Source: an uncultured Eubacteriales bacterium
GTDB taxonomy: Bacteria; Bacillota; Clostridia; Lachnospirales; Lachnospiraceae
Direction of reading: 5' to 3'
Length of the DNA: 64,000 nt
NCBI GenBank assembly: GCA_951800645.1
Contig: CATOIK010000004.1
Location: 62,001-126,000 of the forward strand
The position numbers were made by a program, and so were the translations under genes. Below, one piece after another: positions 26,031 through 35,876 of this stretch; position 1 is the first letter of the stretch; every line of letters starts with the position of its first letter. The notes under the pieces are model-generated. The model had not been told where the DNA came from. It worked only from the letters and a program-made list of their open reading frames with translations, and made no database searches.

Positions 26031-26282
26031 CTAAATGCAGTAATGGCTTTTGCAGCTTGCAAGCGCTCTTCGGATGTTTTCATCCGTCAGGGCAGCGGCG
26101 CCTATAACCGGCGTCCTGTCTGCCTGGATATGTTTCTTATTCTTCCGCTTGGGAGCGGCCACTGTCCTGACCTTACCGTCAGCCACAGTCACAAACCGCC
26201 CCAAGTCAGAGAGAATAATATAATACTCATCTTTGTCATGTCCGGCCAGGGATCTGGCCAGGCAGCCTGCCTCACATCTCAT
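26031..26282 (-). CDS. KOW-domain RNA-binding protein (L14e/L6e/L27e-like)
   Basis: 83 residues from [20 protein letters not shown]. This start is 13 bases after the map stop; the ORF-track start would lie deep inside map. One KOW-type beta-barrel segment (about 5-50) with a basic stretch [11 protein letters not shown]. Small KOW proteins between map and infA are common in Clostridia and probably bind rRNA or mRNA; the precise role is unknown. Confidence 0.85.
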   Translation of the reverse strand: MRCEAGCLARSLAGHDKDEYYIILSDLGRFVTVADGKVRTVAAPKRKNKKHIQADRTPVIGAAALTDENIRRALASCKSHYCI

Positions 26283-26295
26283 CTCCCACCGCCTT

Positions 26296-27045
26296 CTACA
26301 GGGAGAGAATCTCAGGCTCGCCCTCCGTAATGAGAATGGTATTCTCATAATGGGCAGACAGGGAACCGTCATCCGTCACTACTGTCCAGTCGTCATCCAT
26401 CCATACCACATCCGGACGGCCTGCATTGATCATAGGTTCAATGGCCAGGGTCATGCCCGGCACCAGCCGGATGCCCTTGCGGTTCTGCGCAAAGTTGGGA
26501 ACCTCCGGATCCTCGTGGAGATGTTGCCCAATCCCATGCCCTACCAGATCCCGGACTACGCCGTAGCCGAAGCTCTCTGCGTAGGCCTGAATAGCAGAGG
26601 ATATGTCATTGAGATGATTGCCAGCTTTTGCGAATTTAATCCCTTCAAAAAAACTTTCCCTGGTAATCTGGATCAGTTTCCCCGCCTCCGGCGTAATCTG
26701 CCCTACCGCATGGGTCCGGGCTGCGTCGGAGTGGTATCCCTTCCAGATCACACCAGCGTCCAGGCTGACAATATCTCCCTCCTGGATAATCCGGTGCTTG
26801 CTGGGGATTCCATGCACCACCTCATCGTTGACCGATACACAGATGGAGGCAGGATAGCCATTGTAGTTTTTAAAGGAAGGGATGCAGCCATGACTGCGGA
26901 TCAGCTTCTCTCCCAGCCGGTCAATGTCCATGGTTGTCATACCCGGCTTAATCGCCTTTCCCAGTTCCTCATGTACGCTTGCCAGAATTTTTCCAGCCTG
27001 GCGCATCAGTTCAATTTCTCTCGCAGATTTAATGGATACTGACAT
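26296..27045 (-). CDS. map: Methionine aminopeptidase, type I
   Basis: 249 residues. Removes the initiator Met from new proteins. Metal ligands are visible in the expected order: Asp in SLDAGVIWKGYHSDAART (two Asp), His in GHGIGQHLHEDP, Glu in IEPMINAG and Glu in NTILITEGEPE. Between adk (3-base gap) and the KOW protein, the usual spc-operon position. Confidence 0.97.
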   Translation of the reverse strand: MSVSIKSAREIELMRQAGKILASVHEELGKAIKPGMTTMDIDRLGEKLIRSHGCIPSFKNYNGYPASICVSVNDEVVHGIPSKHRIIQEGDIVSLDAGVIWKGYHSDAARTHAVGQITPEAGKLIQITRESFFEGIKFAKAGNHLNDISSAIQAYAESFGYGVVRDLVGHGIGQHLHEDPEVPNFAQNRKGIRLVPGMTLAIEPMINAGRPDVVWMDDDWTVVTDDGSLSAHYENTILITEGEPEILSL

Positions 27046-27048
27046 AAT

Positions 27049-27693
27049 TTACACTCCCAGAATATTCACGATGTCTTTAAACACCTCGTTCAGATCCTGG
27101 GTGCCGTCTACGGTATGCAGGATCCCTTCATTCTTGTAGTAGTCGATCAGCGGCTGGGTCTGGTCGTGGTACACAGTAAGCCGTTTCTGAACTGTCTCCG
27201 GCTTATCATCGTCACGCAGCACCAGTTCCTGGCCGCACGCATCGCAGATTCCCTCCACCTTTGTGGAGTTGAAAACGATATGATAAGTAGCGCCGCAGCC
27301 TAAGCAGGCTCTCCGGCCGCCCATCCGGGTTACGATGGCCTCGTCAGGAACATCCACATCGATGGCGTAGTCCATCTTCTCCCCCCGCTCCTTTAAGGAA
27401 GCTGTCAGGCTCTCTGCCTGGGGAATGGTTCTGGGAAAGCCGTCCAGCACATAGCCGTTTTCACAGTCAGCCTGGCTGATCCGATCCAAAAGCATCCCGA
27501 TGGTCACTTCATCCGGCACTAGCTGGCCCTGATCCATATAGGATTTGGCCTTCATGCCCAGCTCCGTGCCGCCCTTTATGTTGGCGCGGAAAATATCTCC
27601 GGTGGAAATATGGGGAATTCCGTACTTTTCGGCAATCTTTTTAGCCTGAGTACCTTTTCCTGCCCCTGGTGCACCTAACATGATAATCTTCAT
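27049..27693 (-). CDS. adk: Adenylate kinase, zinc-type long form
   Basis: 214 residues. Converts ATP plus AMP to two ADP. P-loop [10 protein letters not shown] at residues 7-16, AMP-site [11 protein letters not shown], and a LID domain with four Cys (CLGCGATY ... CDACGQ), the structural zinc site of Gram-positive enzymes. Follows secY after a spacer with a hairpin. Confidence 0.97.
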   Translation of the reverse strand: MKIIMLGAPGAGKGTQAKKIAEKYGIPHISTGDIFRANIKGGTELGMKAKSYMDQGQLVPDEVTIGMLLDRISQADCENGYVLDGFPRTIPQAESLTASLKERGEKMDYAIDVDVPDEAIVTRMGGRRACLGCGATYHIVFNSTKVEGICDACGQELVLRDDDKPETVQKRLTVYHDQTQPLIDYYKNEGILHTVDGTQDLNEVFKDIVNILGV

Positions 27694-27756
27694 ATCGTCT
27701 CATCCTCCTTTTATAAATACATTTTAATTGTTTCCCTTACCCGCAAAATACCTCTA

Positions 27757-27800
27757 AAAATGAAAATAAGCTGCTGCCCATTATACGCGCAGCAGCTTAT
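27757..27800 (-). terminator. Hairpin terminator/attenuator between secY and adk
   Basis: Minus-strand ATAAGCTGCTGC/GCAGCAGCTTAT, a 12-bp stem with an 11-base loop followed by TTTCATTTTT. It starts 8 bases after the secY stop. As adk has no obvious promoter, it is probably a partial terminator that lowers expression of adk, map and infA relative to the ribosomal genes. Confidence 0.65.
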
Positions 27801-27808
27801 CTTTATGC

Positions 27809-29125
27809 TTAATCAGCCAGGAATCCCTTGTAGTTCCGAACAACCATCTGAGACTCAATGGACTTGATGGTTTCCAGGGTAACACTGACAATAATGATCA
27901 GGGATGTACCCAGGAAGGACAGCTGCCCTACGGAAAACAGTCCGGAAATCATAATCGGGATGATGCTGACGATAATCAGGCCAACCGCCCCGATAAATAC
28001 AAGGTAGTTTAAAATCTTATCCAGATACTCAGAAGTCGGCTTGCCAGGACGGATACCCGGAATAAATCCGCCGGACTTCTTCATATTATTGGCAACCTCC
28101 AGGGGATTGAAGGTGATAGAGGTGTAGAAATATGCGAAAAGCACAATCAGCACCAGGTAAATCACCAGACCGATGGAGTACCACGGCATCTCAGGACGGA
28201 ACCAGGAAGAAGAATTCAGCGCCATCAGGATATGACCTCCGACAGTGCTGTAATCTACCGGGAAGAACTGAGAAATAACTACCGGGAAAGACATAATGGA
28301 GGAAGCGAAGATTACCGGGATAACTCCAGCAGTATTGACCTTCAGCGGAATGTGGGAGGACTGACCACCCACCAGCTTTCTGCCAACCATTTTCTTGGAA
28401 TACTGTACCGGAATCCGGCGCTCGCCATCCTGCAGCAGCACAACAAATGCAACCATCGCTACCAGCACAGCCAGAATCAGGATTGCGATGGTAACTGTGG
28501 CGCCAATGTTCTTGCCGCTTAAGAAAACATTGTAAATGGTGTTTACATCTGTGGGAAGGGAAGACACAATGTTGAACAGCAGGACGATGGAAATACCATT
28601 GCCTACGCCGTTCTCTGTGATACGCTCGCCAATCCACATCAGGAATGCACTTCCTGCAGTCATGGTAGCAACTGCAACCAGTACGCTCCATACACTATAC
28701 TCAACCAGCAGACCCTGGCCTCCGAAGCCTACTGCCATGGCAGCAGACTCGATCAGAGCCAGACCTACAGTCAGGTATCTGGTATACTCTGCAATTTTCT
28801 TTCTTCCATCTTCACCCTCTCGCTGCATCTCTTCCAGCTTCGGAATTGCGATAGTCAGAAGCTGCATGATAATGGAGGATGTGATGTAGGGGGTAATACT
28901 AAGAGCCAGTACGGACATGGAGGAGAAAGATCCGCCAGTCATGGCATTGAAAAAGCCAAAGGCGTTATTTTCCTGGCTTGCAAAAAAGTTTGCAAAGAAG
29001 TCAGTCTTTACGCCCGGTACCGGAATCTCAGACCCGATCCGAATCACCACCAGCATCAGGAAGGTGAAGATCAGTTTTTTTCTGATCTCCTTAACCTTCC
29101 ATGCATTTCGGAGTGTTCTCAACAT
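27809..29125 (-). CDS. secY: Protein translocase subunit SecY
   Basis: 438 residues, ten membrane segments, the channel of the Sec translocon. Typical pieces: IPVPGVKTDFF near residue 35, GGSFSSMSVLALSITPYITS (plug/TM2 region), and the ribosome-contact loops. Starts 1 base after the rplO stop codon, as usual in the spc operon. Confidence 0.97.
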   Translation of the reverse strand: MLRTLRNAWKVKEIRKKLIFTFLMLVVIRIGSEIPVPGVKTDFFANFFASQENNAFGFFNAMTGGSFSSMSVLALSITPYITSSIIMQLLTIAIPKLEEMQREGEDGRKKIAEYTRYLTVGLALIESAAMAVGFGGQGLLVEYSVWSVLVAVATMTAGSAFLMWIGERITENGVGNGISIVLLFNIVSSLPTDVNTIYNVFLSGKNIGATVTIAILILAVLVAMVAFVVLLQDGERRIPVQYSKKMVGRKLVGGQSSHIPLKVNTAGVIPVIFASSIMSFPVVISQFFPVDYSTVGGHILMALNSSSWFRPEMPWYSIGLVIYLVLIVLFAYFYTSITFNPLEVANNMKKSGGFIPGIRPGKPTSEYLDKILNYLVFIGAVGLIIVSIIPIMISGLFSVGQLSFLGTSLIIIVSVTLETIKSIESQMVVRNYKGFLAD

Positions 29126-29126
29126 A

Positions 29127-29567
29127 TTAGATCACCTCGCAGGTTCCACCTAAAGCCTCAATTTTTGCTTTTGCACCCTCGCTGAATGCATCAACTTTTA
29201 CGGTCAGCTTTTTGGTTAATTCACCATTACCCAGGAGCTTAACGCCATCTCTCGGATTTTTAACGATACCGCACTCCATCAGAGTCTCAACGGTTACCAC
29301 TGCATCGTTGTCAAAACGCTCTAAAGCGCTTACATTGATACCAACGATGTGCTTCGTATTACGGTTGGTAAAGCCTCTCTTGGGAATTCGTCTGTATAAC
29401 GGCATCTGACCGCCCTCGAAACCAGGTCTGGTTGCGCCGGAACGCGCCTTCTGACCCTTGTGGCCCTTACCGGCAGTTTTTCCATTGCCTGAACCGTGAC
29501 CACGGCCTCTTCTGAAATTATCACTGTGCTTAGAACCTGCAGCAGGCTGTAAATTGGATAAATCCAT
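29127..29567 (-). CDS. rplO: 50S ribosomal protein L15 (uL15)
   Basis: 146 residues from [13 protein letters not shown]; the ORF-track start 22 codons earlier lies in rpmD. Gly/Arg-rich N-terminus [20 protein letters not shown] and a globular C-terminal half with [17 protein letters not shown]. Preceded by AAGGAGGTG. Confidence 0.97.
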   Translation of the reverse strand: MDLSNLQPAAGSKHSDNFRRGRGHGSGNGKTAGKGHKGQKARSGATRPGFEGGQMPLYRRIPKRGFTNRNTKHIVGINVSALERFDNDAVVTVETLMECGIVKNPRDGVKLLGNGELTKKLTVKVDAFSEGAKAKIEALGGTCEVI

Positions 29568-29593
29568 TTCGTTGCACCTCCTTACTTCGATTA

Positions 29594-29776
29594 TTAGATT
29601 TCTTCTACTTTTACAAGATGTTTTACATGCCAAATCATGCCTCTTACGGCCTCATTGTCCGGAAGCTCAACAGTCTTATTAAGCTTTCTCAGACCCAGAG
29701 CTTCACAGGTTGCTCTGTGCTTCGGAACAGCGCCGATAGGAGATTTCACTAATGTTACTTTTAACTTCTCTGCCAT
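29594..29776 (-). CDS. rpmD: 50S ribosomal protein L30 (uL30)
   Basis: 60 residues, the normal bacterial size: [20 protein letters not shown] followed by [20 protein letters not shown]. 13 bases after rpsE. Confidence 0.97.
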   Translation of the reverse strand: MAEKLKVTLVKSPIGAVPKHRATCEALGLRKLNKTVELPDNEAVRGMIWHVKHLVKVEEI

Positions 29777-29789
29777 TTCATTGCCCTCC

Positions 29790-30299
29790 TTAGCCTAAGA
29801 TTTCTTCTACGGATTTACCGCGAAGCTTTGCATACTCCTCCGGAGTCTTGATCTGGGTCAGACCGTTCAGTACAGCAAGTACAACATTGGTCTTATTGTT
29901 GGAACCCAGAGATTTTGCACGGATGTTCTTGATGCCTGCCAGCTCCAGTACGGAACGGGCCGGGCCGCCGGCGATGATACCAGTACCTTCCGGAGCTTTC
30001 TTAAGAAGTACAGAAGAACTGCCGAACTTAGCGATAATATCGTGAGGAATGCTCTTGTTCTCGTCTACCGGAATCTCTACCAGATTCTTGGTAGCTGCCT
30101 CTTTACCTTTGCGGATTGCCTCCGGAACCTCGCCTGCCTTACCAAGACCTACGCCAACATGGCCGTTGCCGTCGCCTACTACTACCAGAGCAGAGAATCT
30201 CATGGTACGACCACCCTTTACGGTCTTGGATACACGCTTGATTGCTACTACATTGTCGTTTAACTCAAACTGATTTGGGTCAATAATTGTGCGCTTCAT
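29790..30299 (-). CDS. rpsE: 30S ribosomal protein S5 (uS5)
   Basis: 169 residues, full length. Double-stranded RNA-binding-like N-terminal domain ([39 protein letters not shown]) and C-terminal domain [19 protein letters not shown]. Acts in decoding accuracy at the mRNA entry channel. Confidence 0.98.
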   Translation of the reverse strand: MKRTIIDPNQFELNDNVVAIKRVSKTVKGGRTMRFSALVVVGDGNGHVGVGLGKAGEVPEAIRKGKEAATKNLVEIPVDENKSIPHDIIAKFGSSSVLLKKAPEGTGIIAGGPARSVLELAGIKNIRAKSLGSNNKTNVVLAVLNGLTQIKTPEEYAKLRGKSVEEILG

Positions 30300-30315
30300 G
30301 CCGTTCTCCTCTCTA

Positions 30316-30684
30316 CTAGAATTTCAGACCAGCTTCTCTAGCTGCGTCTGCAAGTGCCTGAACCTTGCCCTGGTAAATGAAACCGCCGCGGTCAAATACA
30401 ACTTCCTCGATTCCCTTCTCCAGTGCTCTCTTAGCGATCAGAGTGCCAACATAAGCTGCTGCAGCAGTGTCATTGGTGTGCTCTAACTCTGCCTTTGCTG
30501 CTTTCTCAACAGTAGATGCTGCTACCAGAGTATTGCCGACTGAATCGTCAATAATCTGAGCATACATATGATTATTACTTCTGAACACAGCCAGACGCGG
30601 TCTCTCTGCAGTACCTGCAAAGCGGTTACGCAGTCTTTCGTGCTTCTTTACGCGAACTTCGCTTCTTGATTTCTTGCTAACCAT
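30316..30684 (-). CDS. rplR: 50S ribosomal protein L18 (uL18)
   Basis: 122 residues. Basic N-terminus [20 protein letters not shown] and C-terminus [20 protein letters not shown]. Binds 5S rRNA with L5. Normal spc position between rplF and rpsE. Confidence 0.98.
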   Translation of the reverse strand: MVSKKSRSEVRVKKHERLRNRFAGTAERPRLAVFRSNNHMYAQIIDDSVGNTLVAASTVEKAAKAELEHTNDTAAAAYVGTLIAKRALEKGIEEVVFDRGGFIYQGKVQALADAAREAGLKF

Positions 30685-30701
30685 TTCTGCATCCTCCTTA
30701 A

Positions 30702-31244
30702 TTATTTCTTACCAGTCTTACCAACTTTGCGTCTGATAGTCTCATCAGCATACTTAATACCTTTGCCCTTGTACGGCTCAGGTCTTCTCTTGTCTCTGAT
30801 TTCAGCAGCATACTGGCCAACCTTCTCTTTATCGATACCTTTAACGGTGATCTTGTTCTGACCCTCCAGAACAGTCTCAACGCCTTCCGGATCTTCCATC
30901 TCTACCGGATGGGAGTAGCCCAGGTTCAGGGTTAATTTCTTACCCTGCTTGGATGCTCTGTAACCTACGCCGTTAACCTCAAGAACCTTCTCATAGCCGT
31001 TAGTTACACCGACAACCATGTTGTTGATCAGGGTTCTGGTCAGACCGTGAAGGGATTTCATCTTCTTTAAGTCATTGGGTCTGGTTACTACAATGTGGCC
31101 ATCCTCTTCCTTGATGTCCATCTCAATGGGAAGCTCTCTCTCAAGAGTACCCTTCGGACCTTTTACAGTCACTTTATTGTTATCTGCAATCGTTACAGTT
31201 ACACCTGCCGGGATTGCGATTGGCATTCTTCCGATTCGTGACAT
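30702..31244 (-). CDS. rplF: 50S ribosomal protein L6 (uL6)
   Basis: 180 residues, full length, two L6 folds. [19 protein letters not shown] at the start and [20 protein letters not shown] near the C-terminus. Supports the GTPase-associated centre. Unusually far (112 bases) from rpsH. Confidence 0.98.
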   Translation of the reverse strand: MSRIGRMPIAIPAGVTVTIADNNKVTVKGPKGTLERELPIEMDIKEEDGHIVVTRPNDLKKMKSLHGLTRTLINNMVVGVTNGYEKVLEVNGVGYRASKQGKKLTLNLGYSHPVEMEDPEGVETVLEGQNKITVKGIDKEKVGQYAAEIRDKRRPEPYKGKGIKYADETIRRKVGKTGKK

Positions 31245-31356
31245 GCCTGTTACCTCCTACTTAAATTTTCGGAAAACACATATGCGTGTTTTCTGTTTTC
31301 AGCCTCTCTTAAAATTATATCAGAAAGCACTTGCGCACTTATTAAGCGCTTAATGC
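31245..31356 (-). other. Hairpin-rich rpsH-rplF spacer
   Basis: Minus strand: directly after the rpsH stop comes GCATTAAGCGCTTAATAAGTGC, akin to the post-rpsM element. Then a TATAAT-like string (no good -35), and a perfect GAAAACAC-GCATAT-GTGTTTTC hairpin shortly before rplF. Confidence 0.5.
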
Positions 31357-31758
31357 CTACCAAACAAATGCCAGAATTTCTCCGCCTACGCCCAACTGAC
31401 GAGCTTCCTTATCGGTAATCACGCCCTGGTTGGTGGAAATGATAGCGGTACCCAGGCCGCCCAGAACCTTCGGCAGATCTTCCTTGTTTGCGTATACACG
31501 CAGACCCGGCTTGGAAATTCTCTTGATGCCGCTGATAACCTTCTCGTTCTTGTCAGCGCCATATTTTAAGGTAATGCGGATGGTCTTGAATGCGCCATCC
31601 TCTACGATGTCATACTTCTGAACATAACCCTCTTTTACCAGAATGTCAGCAATAGCCAGCTTCATTCTGGAAGACGGTACATCTACTGTATCATGTTTTG
31701 CAGTGTTGGCGTTACGGATTCTTGTAAGCATATCTGCAATCGGATCACTCATAGTCAT
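31357..31758 (-). CDS. rpsH: 30S ribosomal protein S8 (uS8)
   Basis: 133 residues, full length. [20 protein letters not shown] at the start, and [20 protein letters not shown] near the end, forming the conserved 16S-binding face. In E. coli S8 represses the spc operon by binding near L5; no such test is possible here. Confidence 0.98.
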   Translation of the reverse strand: MTMSDPIADMLTRIRNANTAKHDTVDVPSSRMKLAIADILVKEGYVQKYDIVEDGAFKTIRITLKYGADKNEKVISGIKRISKPGLRVYANKEDLPKVLGGLGTAIISTNQGVITDKEARQLGVGGEILAFVW

Positions 31759-32037
31759 GATAGATATTCCTCCTTAATTGTTGTGGTGGTTTCCTGTTTG
31801 GACCTTGTCCACAGGAGCTGAGGCATCTTAAAAACCTGCGGTTTTCTCGATGTCGCTTGGCTTCCGAAAATGGTGCAATCAGGATAGTTCCCGCTGCACC
31901 GTTGGAAGCGGCGCTTTTGCGCCGGGAACCGTCCTGCGATTCCCATGAGATCTGCCAAGTGAGATTTCGCTCCTGCAAACAGGGCGTAATCTCCTTCATC
32001 AGCTTTCACTTCCAACTCCCTGGCTTAGTGCTGAACC
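31759..32037 (-). other. Unusually long rpsN-rpsH spacer
   Basis: 279 bases where most Firmicutes have under 50. It contains a GGCGC-AAAA-GCGCC hairpin. A minus-strand frame (31755-32015, TTG start) stays open for 86 codons and opens with EVKADEGDYALFAGAKSH, but it resembles no protein I know and runs into rpsH. I do not call it a gene. Confidence 0.4.
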
Positions 32038-32223
32038 TTACCAGCTTGCTTTCTTCACACCAGGGATCTGTCCCTTGTATGCTAATTCTCTGAAGCAGAT
32101 ACGGCAAATGCCATATTTTCTTAAATATGCATGCGGGCGTCCGCAGATTCTGCAGCGATTGTACTCTCTGGTGGAGAACTTCGCCGGACGCTGCTGCTTA
32201 ATCTTCATAGAAGTCTTTGCCAT
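32038..32223 (-). CDS. rpsZ: 30S ribosomal protein S14, zinc-binding type Z (uS14)
   Basis: 61 residues, the short zinc form. Two CxxC pairs in [11 protein letters not shown] and [10 protein letters not shown] bind zinc. The fixed C-terminus IPGVKKASW is typical. Between rplE and the long rpsH spacer. Confidence 0.97.
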   Translation of the reverse strand: MAKTSMKIKQQRPAKFSTREYNRCRICGRPHAYLRKYGICRICFRELAYKGQIPGVKKASW

Positions 32224-32238
32224 GGATCTTTCCTCCTG

Positions 32239-32778
32239 TTATTTTGCAAACGGCATGTTAAATAATGTCAACAGTTCACGAGCTTCTTCGTCAGTCTTTG
32301 CAGTAGTAACGAAGATGATGTCCATACCTCTTACCTTGTCTACCTTATCGTACTCGATCTCCGGGAAGATTAACTGCTCTTTGATGCCCAGAGCGTAGTT
32401 GCCGCGGCCATCAAATGCGTTAGGGTTCACACCGCGGAAGTCACGCACGCGGGGAAGTGCCAGGTTGATCAGACGATCAGCAAACTCATACATCTTCTCG
32501 CCGCGCAGGGTAACCTTACATCCGATCGGCATACCTTCTCTGATCTTGAAGTTTGCAACAGACTTTTTAGCTTTGGTAGTCACTGCCTTCTGGCCGGTGA
32601 TCAGCTCTAAGTCTCTAACTGCAGAGTCCAGAACCTTAGCGTTCTCTTTTGCTTCACCAACGCCCATGTTAATAACGATCTTATCTAACTTCGGGACTTC
32701 CATGATGTTCTTATATCCAAATTTCTTCATCAGAGCTTCAACCATCTCGCTCTGATACTGCTCTTTTAATCTAGCCAA
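32239..32778 (-). CDS. rplE: 50S ribosomal protein L5 (uL5)
   Basis: 179 residues, full length. [19 protein letters not shown] near residue 28 and [20 protein letters not shown] near 130. Binds 5S rRNA and the P-site tRNA elbow. Confidence 0.98.
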   Translation of the reverse strand: MARLKEQYQSEMVEALMKKFGYKNIMEVPKLDKIVINMGVGEAKENAKVLDSAVRDLELITGQKAVTTKAKKSVANFKIREGMPIGCKVTLRGEKMYEFADRLINLALPRVRDFRGVNPNAFDGRGNYALGIKEQLIFPEIEYDKVDKVRGMDIIFVTTAKTDEEARELLTLFNMPFAK

Positions 32779-32800
32779 CTCTCGTTCCTCCTCTCTGCAA

Positions 32801-33100
32801 TTAGTCGATTACTTTACCGGTTGCCTTAGCAACACGGACTTTCTTGCCATCCTTCACTTCAAAGCCAACACGGGTTGCCTTACCGTCAACCACCAGCATA
32901 ACATTGGAAATGTCCATAGCAGCTTCCTGATGGATGATGCCGCCCTGGGGATTGCCTGCGCTGGGCTTAGAGTGCTTGGTAACCATGTTGCAGCCCTCAA
33001 CGGTAATCTTGCCGTCTTTTACCTGCAGCACCTTACCGGTTTTATCTTTATCTTTACCTGCGATAACCTTTACCAGATCATCTTTCTTAATTTTCTGCAC
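32801..33100 (-). CDS. rplX: 50S ribosomal protein L24 (uL24)
   Basis: 99 residues, KOW fold. [20 protein letters not shown] at the start and [16 protein letters not shown] in the middle. An early assembly initiator of the large subunit. Confidence 0.98.
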   Translation of the reverse strand: MQKIKKDDLVKVIAGKDKDKTGKVLQVKDGKITVEGCNMVTKHSKPSAGNPQGGIIHQEAAMDISNVMLVVDGKATRVGFEVKDGKKVRVAKATGKVID

Positions 33101-33114
33101 AGTCGGGCACCTCC

Positions 33115-33483
33115 TTACAGTACTTCCGGAGCCAGAGATACGATCTTCATAAACTGCTTCTCGCGTAACTCTCTTGCTACCGGCCCAAAGATACGAGTTC
33201 CTCTGGGGGTCTTGTCGTCTTTGATGATAACTGCTGCGTTCTCATCGAATTTGATGTAAGAACCGTCTTTACGACGTGCGCCTTTAACGGAACGCACAAC
33301 TACGGCCTTAACCACATCGCCCTTCTTTACAACGCCGCCTGGTGTTGCATCTTTAACGGAAGCAACGATGACATCACCGATATTTGCATATCTTCTGGTA
33401 GAGCCGCCCATAACGCGGATGCACAGTAACTCCTTTGCACCGGTGTTATCAGCAACTTTCAGTCTTGTCTCCTGCTGAATCAT
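33115..33483 (-). CDS. rplN: 50S ribosomal protein L14 (uL14)
   Basis: 122 residues, full length. [20 protein letters not shown] at the start, [20 protein letters not shown] in the centre. Contacts 16S rRNA in intersubunit bridges. Preceded by a 107-base hairpin-rich spacer. Confidence 0.98.
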   Translation of the reverse strand: MIQQETRLKVADNTGAKELLCIRVMGGSTRRYANIGDVIVASVKDATPGGVVKKGDVVKAVVVRSVKGARRKDGSYIKFDENAAVIIKDDKTPRGTRIFGPVARELREKQFMKIVSLAPEVL

Positions 33484-33511
33484 GCCTGATACTCCTTCCT
33501 TATTCGCTTAA

Positions 33512-33584
33512 TTCTCGCTCATTTACGAGAACCGCTAACTCCGCTGCGCTTCATTTGCGCAGCCAAACGATATACTGTATCGTT
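33512..33584 (-). other. Three tandem hairpins in the rpsQ-rplN spacer
   Basis: Minus strand, in order: AACGATA-CAGTA-TATCGTT, CTGCGC-AAATGAA-GCGCAG, TTCTCG-TAAATGAG-CGAGAA. All three stems are perfect and no U tract follows any of them, so they are not ordinary terminators. Confidence 0.6.
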
Positions 33585-33590
33585 TCTTAA

Positions 33591-33851
33591 TTATCTAGCC
33601 TTCTCGATAATCTCAACCAGTCTCCATCTCTTATCTTTAGACAGCGGTCTGGTCTCCATAACTTTTACGGTATCACCCTTGCCGCACTCGTTGTTCTCAT
33701 CGTGTGCTTTTAATTTAACAGTCTTCTTAACGATCTTACCGTATAAAGGATGCTTAACGTGGTCTTCGATTGCAACTACGATGGTCTTATCCATCTTGTC
33801 GCTTACAACTTTACCAACGCGGGTTTTTCTTAAATTTCTCTCCACGGTCAT
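33591..33851 (-). CDS. rpsQ: 30S ribosomal protein S17 (uS17)
   Basis: 86 residues, OB fold. [20 protein letters not shown] at the start and [20 protein letters not shown] near the end. Primary 16S rRNA-binding protein. Confidence 0.98.
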   Translation of the reverse strand: MTVERNLRKTRVGKVVSDKMDKTIVVAIEDHVKHPLYGKIVKKTVKLKAHDENNECGKGDTVKVMETRPLSKDKRWRLVEIIEKAR

Positions 33852-33864
33852 GTCTGCTCCTCTC

Positions 33865-34080
33865 CTATGCCAGCTTAGACTTCTCAGTAATAACAGTCTG
33901 AATTCTGGCGATATTCTTGCGAACCTCTTTGATTCTGCTGGTATTATCTAACTGATTGGTTGCATTCTGGAATCTCAAATTGAAAAGTTCCTTCTTTGCA
34001 GCTACTAATTCTGCGTTCAGCTCTGAAGCTGATTTTGCCTTTAAGCTTTCTACGTATTTATTAGTTTTCACTGTTATCAC
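33865..34080 (-). CDS. rpmC: 50S ribosomal protein L29 (uL29)
   Basis: 71 residues. Two long helices with the signature [20 protein letters not shown]. Lies at the polypeptide exit. Its start overlaps the end of rplP by 20 bases. Confidence 0.95.
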   Translation of the reverse strand: MITVKTNKYVESLKAKSASELNAELVAAKKELFNLRFQNATNQLDNTSRIKEVRKNIARIQTVITEKSKLA

Positions 34081-34498
34081 CGCCTTCTAAATCTGCCTTA
34101 GCAACGATCTTGCACTTGCAGGGTAACTTGTGCATAGCCAGACGCAATGCCTCGCGTGCGGTCTCTTCCGGAACGCCAGCGATCTCGAACATTACTCTGC
34201 CCGGTTTAACAACTGCAACCCAGTACTCCAGAGCACCTTTACCGGAACCCATACGAGTCTCAGCCGGTTTTGCAGTTACTGGTTTGTCCGGGAAAATCTT
34301 AATCCAGACTTTACCGCCACGCTTAATGTAACGGGTCATAGCCACACGGGCTGCCTCGATCTGGTTGGACTTGATCCAGCACGGCTCAGCGGCCACCAGG
34401 CCGAACTCACCATAGTTAATTTTATTTCCTCTTAAAGCTTTACCGGTCATGGTTCCGCGGAACTGTTTACGGCGCTTTACTCTCTTAGGCATTAACAT
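34061..34498 (-). CDS. rplP: 50S ribosomal protein L16 (uL16)
   Basis: 145 residues. [19 protein letters not shown] at the start, [20 protein letters not shown] near the C-terminus. Organises the A-site region of the large subunit. Overlaps rpsC by one base. Confidence 0.97.
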   Translation of the reverse strand: MLMPKRVKRRKQFRGTMTGKALRGNKINYGEFGLVAAEPCWIKSNQIEAARVAMTRYIKRGGKVWIKIFPDKPVTAKPAETRMGSGKGALEYWVAVVKPGRVMFEIAGVPEETAREALRLAMHKLPCKCKIVAKADLEGGDNSEN

Positions 34499-35154
34499 TA
34501 TTTATCGCTCCCTTCCTTTTTTCCCTTAGTAGGAAGAACTTCGCCCTTGTAGATCCAAACCTTAACGCCCAGCTTGCCGTAGGTGGTATCTGCCTCAGCG
34601 AAACCATAGTCAATATCTGCTCTTAATGTCTGTAACGGAATAGTACCCTCGCTGTAGAACTCGGTACGGGCAATATCTGCACCGCCAAGACGGCCGCCTA
34701 CAGCAGTCTTGATACCTTTAACGCCAGCCTTCATGGAACGGCCCATGGTAGACTTCATAGCGCGGCGGAAGGATACACGGTTTTCCAACTGCTGAGCAAT
34801 GCTCTCAGCTACTAACTGTGCGTCCCGATCCGGTCTCTTGATCTCTTTGATGTCGATAAATACTTTCTTATCGGTCAGCTTCTGAACCTCGCCTTTCAGC
34901 TTCTCGATCTCTGCGCCGCCTTTACCGATTACAAAGCCCGGCTTTGCGGTGAAGATGATGATCTTAACACGATCAGACGCTCTCTCGATCTCGATTTTGG
35001 AGATTCCTGCGCTGTACAGTCTCTTCTTTAAGAAGGTACGGATGTTGTAATCCTCTACCAGGCAATCAGCGAAGTTGCCTTCAGCATACCATTTGGAATC
35101 CCAGTCTTTAATAACACCGACTCTTAAGCCGTGTGGATTAACTTTCTGTCCCAT
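34498..35154 (-). CDS. rpsC: 30S ribosomal protein S3 (uS3)
   Basis: 218 residues, full length. [20 protein letters not shown] at the start, KH domain with [18 protein letters not shown], and C-terminal domain with [20 protein letters not shown]. Forms part of the mRNA entry pore and helicase. Confidence 0.98.
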   Translation of the reverse strand: MGQKVNPHGLRVGVIKDWDSKWYAEGNFADCLVEDYNIRTFLKKRLYSAGISKIEIERASDRVKIIIFTAKPGFVIGKGGAEIEKLKGEVQKLTDKKVFIDIKEIKRPDRDAQLVAESIAQQLENRVSFRRAMKSTMGRSMKAGVKGIKTAVGGRLGGADIARTEFYSEGTIPLQTLRADIDYGFAEADTTYGKLGVKVWIYKGEVLPTKGKKEGSDK

Positions 35155-35163
35155 ATTTGCCTC

Positions 35164-35550
35164 CTATCTCTCATTAAGCACGATGGTGATGTGGCTGTTT
35201 CTCTTCTCGATTCTGTAAGCCCGGCCCTGTGCTCTCGGTTTTACTCTCTTCATGGTCGGCGCCTTGTTAGCGTAGCACTCCTCTACATACAGGTTAGCCG
35301 GATCCATGTTATTGTTGTTCTCAGCGTTTGCGATAGCTGATTCAAGTAATTTCTTAATTAAAGAAGAAGCATATCTGGGATTGTAGGTTACAATACCAAG
35401 TGCGGTCTGCACATCTTTGCCTCTGATGGCATCTAATACGAAGCATGCCTTCTGAACAGATACCCGTGCATAAGACAACTTAGCGCTCGGTCTGGTGTCC
35501 TTCTGGGCATTTCTCTCTCTCTTAATCTGACTTCTATGTCCTTTAGCCAT
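35164..35550 (-). CDS. rplV: 50S ribosomal protein L22 (uL22)
   Basis: 128 residues. Core RVSVQKACFVLDAIRGKDVQ and the exit-tunnel hairpin followed by MKRVKPRAQGRAYRIEKRNS. Lines the nascent chain tunnel. Confidence 0.98.
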   Translation of the reverse strand: MAKGHRSQIKRERNAQKDTRPSAKLSYARVSVQKACFVLDAIRGKDVQTALGIVTYNPRYASSLIKKLLESAIANAENNNNMDPANLYVEECYANKAPTMKRVKPRAQGRAYRIEKRNSHITIVLNER

Positions 35551-35579
35551 TGCTAATAACCTCCTTTCAATCCTGACGA

Positions 35580-35858
35580 TTATCGTTTGGATTTCTTCTC
35601 GTCTTTTCCATGTCCTCTGTAAGTTCTGGTAGCTACGAACTCACCCAGTTTGTGGCCAACCATATCCTCAGTAACATATACCGGAACATGCTTTCTGCCA
35701 TCATGAACTGCGATTGTATGTCCAACCATCTGCGGGAAGATTGTGGAACGGCGGGACCAGGTCTTGATTACCTGATGCTGTCCTGCTGCGTTCATTGCGT
35801 CAACCTTTTTCAGTAAGTGCGCATCTGCAAATGGTCCTTTTTTTAATGAGCGTGCCAT
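35580..35858 (-). CDS. rpsS: 30S ribosomal protein S19 (uS19)
   Basis: 92 residues, full length. [20 protein letters not shown] at the start and [20 protein letters not shown] near the end. In the small-subunit head next to S13. Confidence 0.98.
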   Translation of the reverse strand: MARSLKKGPFADAHLLKKVDAMNAAGQHQVIKTWSRRSTIFPQMVGHTIAVHDGRKHVPVYVTEDMVGHKLGEFVATRTYRGHGKDEKKSKR

Positions 35859-35876
35859 AGGTTTAAATCCTCCTTA

